Shown: positions 5,480 to 5,718 of the stretch, piece after piece
Layout: every line of letters begins with the position of its first letter
Numbering within the stretch: the first letter of the stretch is position 1
Source of the DNA: Muribaculaceae bacterium
GTDB lineage: Bacteria; Bacteroidota; Bacteroidia; Bacteroidales; Muribaculaceae
DNA length: 5,718 bases
Direction: 5' to 3'
Assembly: GCA_029060585.1 (NCBI GenBank)
Contig: JAIDTS010000211.1
Coordinates: 1 to 5,718 of the forward strand
The notes under the pieces: model-generated
What the model saw: only the letters and a program-made list of their open reading frames with translations
Told to the model about the DNA's origin: nothing
Database searches by the model: none
Made by a program: the position numbers and the translations under genes

Positions 5480-5500
5480 TGGACCGTCAGGCCTCAGGCC
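5480..5500. repeat. Third GGACCGTCAGGCC motif copy
   Basis: Identical over 21 bp to 5078-5098, ending in the inverted repeat GGCCTCAGGCC. Unlike units 1 and 2 it has no adjacent ATCAATT array upstream; a related AT-rich array follows about 70 bp later instead. Confidence 0.6.
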
Positions 5501-5567
5501 ACCGTGAGGAAACGCCGTCCAAAGGTAGATGGTCAAGGACCGATTATGAATGACTGATTACCGTATG

Positions 5568-5588
5568 ATAAATTATCAAATATCAATT
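5568..5588. repeat. AT-rich 7-bp-period array (ATAAATT/ATCAAAT/ATCAATT)
   Basis: Three adjacent heptamers, ATAAATT, ATCAAAT and ATCAATT, share the unit of the arrays at 5040 and 5112. The surrounding sequence (about 5542-5604) keeps a loose 7-bp phasing of ATTA/ATGA words. Confidence 0.5.
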
Positions 5589-5699
5589 AATGACAGTTGA
5601 TAATGTTACGACAGCCATTTTCATTCATGCTCTGCAAAAGTCTCCTCCTCTGAGGATCACGATATGGATGCAGAGACCGTTGGATTTTGTTTCCGAGGA

Positions 5700-5707
5700 C
5701 AAAGTTA
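5700..5707 (-). promoter_or_regulatory. Possible leftward -7 box at the window edge
   Basis: Read leftward, TAACTTTG matches TAnnTTTG and is identical to the rloAB -7 box. The expected -33 TTTG would lie near 5728-5731, outside the window, so this is only half a promoter. If real, it would start RNA near 5693 towards the terminator at 4826-4869. Confidence 0.35.
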
Positions 5708-5718
5708 AGACATAGGGG

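Larger units (their letters stand above)
4448..5718. other. Gene-poor, repeat-rich spacer of about 1.27 kb
   Basis: I find no convincing coding sequence here. The open frames present (for example plus 4994-5371 and minus 4414-4686 and 5309-5536) are rich in Arg, Ser, Pro and Cys, run through repeats and resemble no family I know. I also recognise no tRNA or rRNA. The stretch holds a strong leftward terminator (4826-4869), alternative hairpins (4925-4981), three GGACCGTCAGGCC repeats, 7-bp-period AT-rich arrays, CGCAGAG-rich tracts, and small hairpins such as 4698-4721 (stem around GTTCTT/AAGAAC) and 5264-5276. At the right edge there is a promoter-like -7 box. A structured RNA or a decayed gene remains possible. 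Confidence 0.6.

Noticed and set aside
5040..5500. A CRISPR array in the repeat-rich spacer
   Set aside because: The three motif copies have unequal intervals (86 and 316 bp) and no regular repeat-spacer structure; no cas genes are present.
5520..5527. A second leftward -7-like box (TACCTTTG)
   Set aside because: No TTTG is found at the expected distance of about 19-20 bp upstream, so a promoter is not supported.

Overview
The window most likely comes from a Bacteroidota chromosome, probably a gut Bacteroidales. The reasons are: two promoters of the Bacteroidota form TTTG-N20-TAnnTTTG, start codons without clear Shine-Dalgarno sequences, and a GT3-type (eukaryote-like) glycogen synthase upstream of a DUF3417-type alpha-glucan phosphorylase. 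The family within Bacteroidales is a guess. All four recognisable genes are on the minus strand.

Layout from left to right: (1) 1-263, the first 87 codons of an alpha-glucan phosphorylase, cut by the window edge. (2) 325-2115, a complete glycogen synthase with a Lys/Ser/Thr-rich N-terminal extension; it precedes the phosphorylase by 61 bp, probably in one glycogen operon, and has its own promoter at 2172-2203. (3) 2116-2550, a spacer with a 7-bp tandem repeat, a strong G-quadruplex motif and the first copy of a 98-bp hairpin element. (4) 2551-4283, a two-gene defence-like module: a RloA/AbiLi-type ABC ATPase and a RloB/AbiLii-type Toprim-like protein, with ATGA stop/start overlap and its own promoter at 4304-4335. 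(5) 4350-4447, the second copy of the hairpin element in the same orientation. (6) 4448-5718, about 1.27 kb with no convincing gene but many repeats, a strong leftward terminator, alternative hairpins and a possible promoter -7 box at the right edge.

The most interesting observation is the architecture of the rloAB module. Two roughly 90% identical 98-bp direct repeats, each holding a long hairpin with A- and T-runs outside, bracket exactly one promoter and two genes. It reads as hairpin-promoter-ATPase-Toprim-hairpin: a compact insulated cassette beside a housekeeping glycogen operon. The repeats could be recombination endpoints, or members of a dispersed palindromic family used as terminators; a genome-wide repeat search and comparison with related strains would separate these.

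A second pattern runs through all the noncoding DNA: short tandem repeats with a 7-bp period appear in at least five places with unrelated unit sequences. The right-hand spacer also carries a recurring GGACCGTCAGGCC motif and CGCAGAG-rich tracts.
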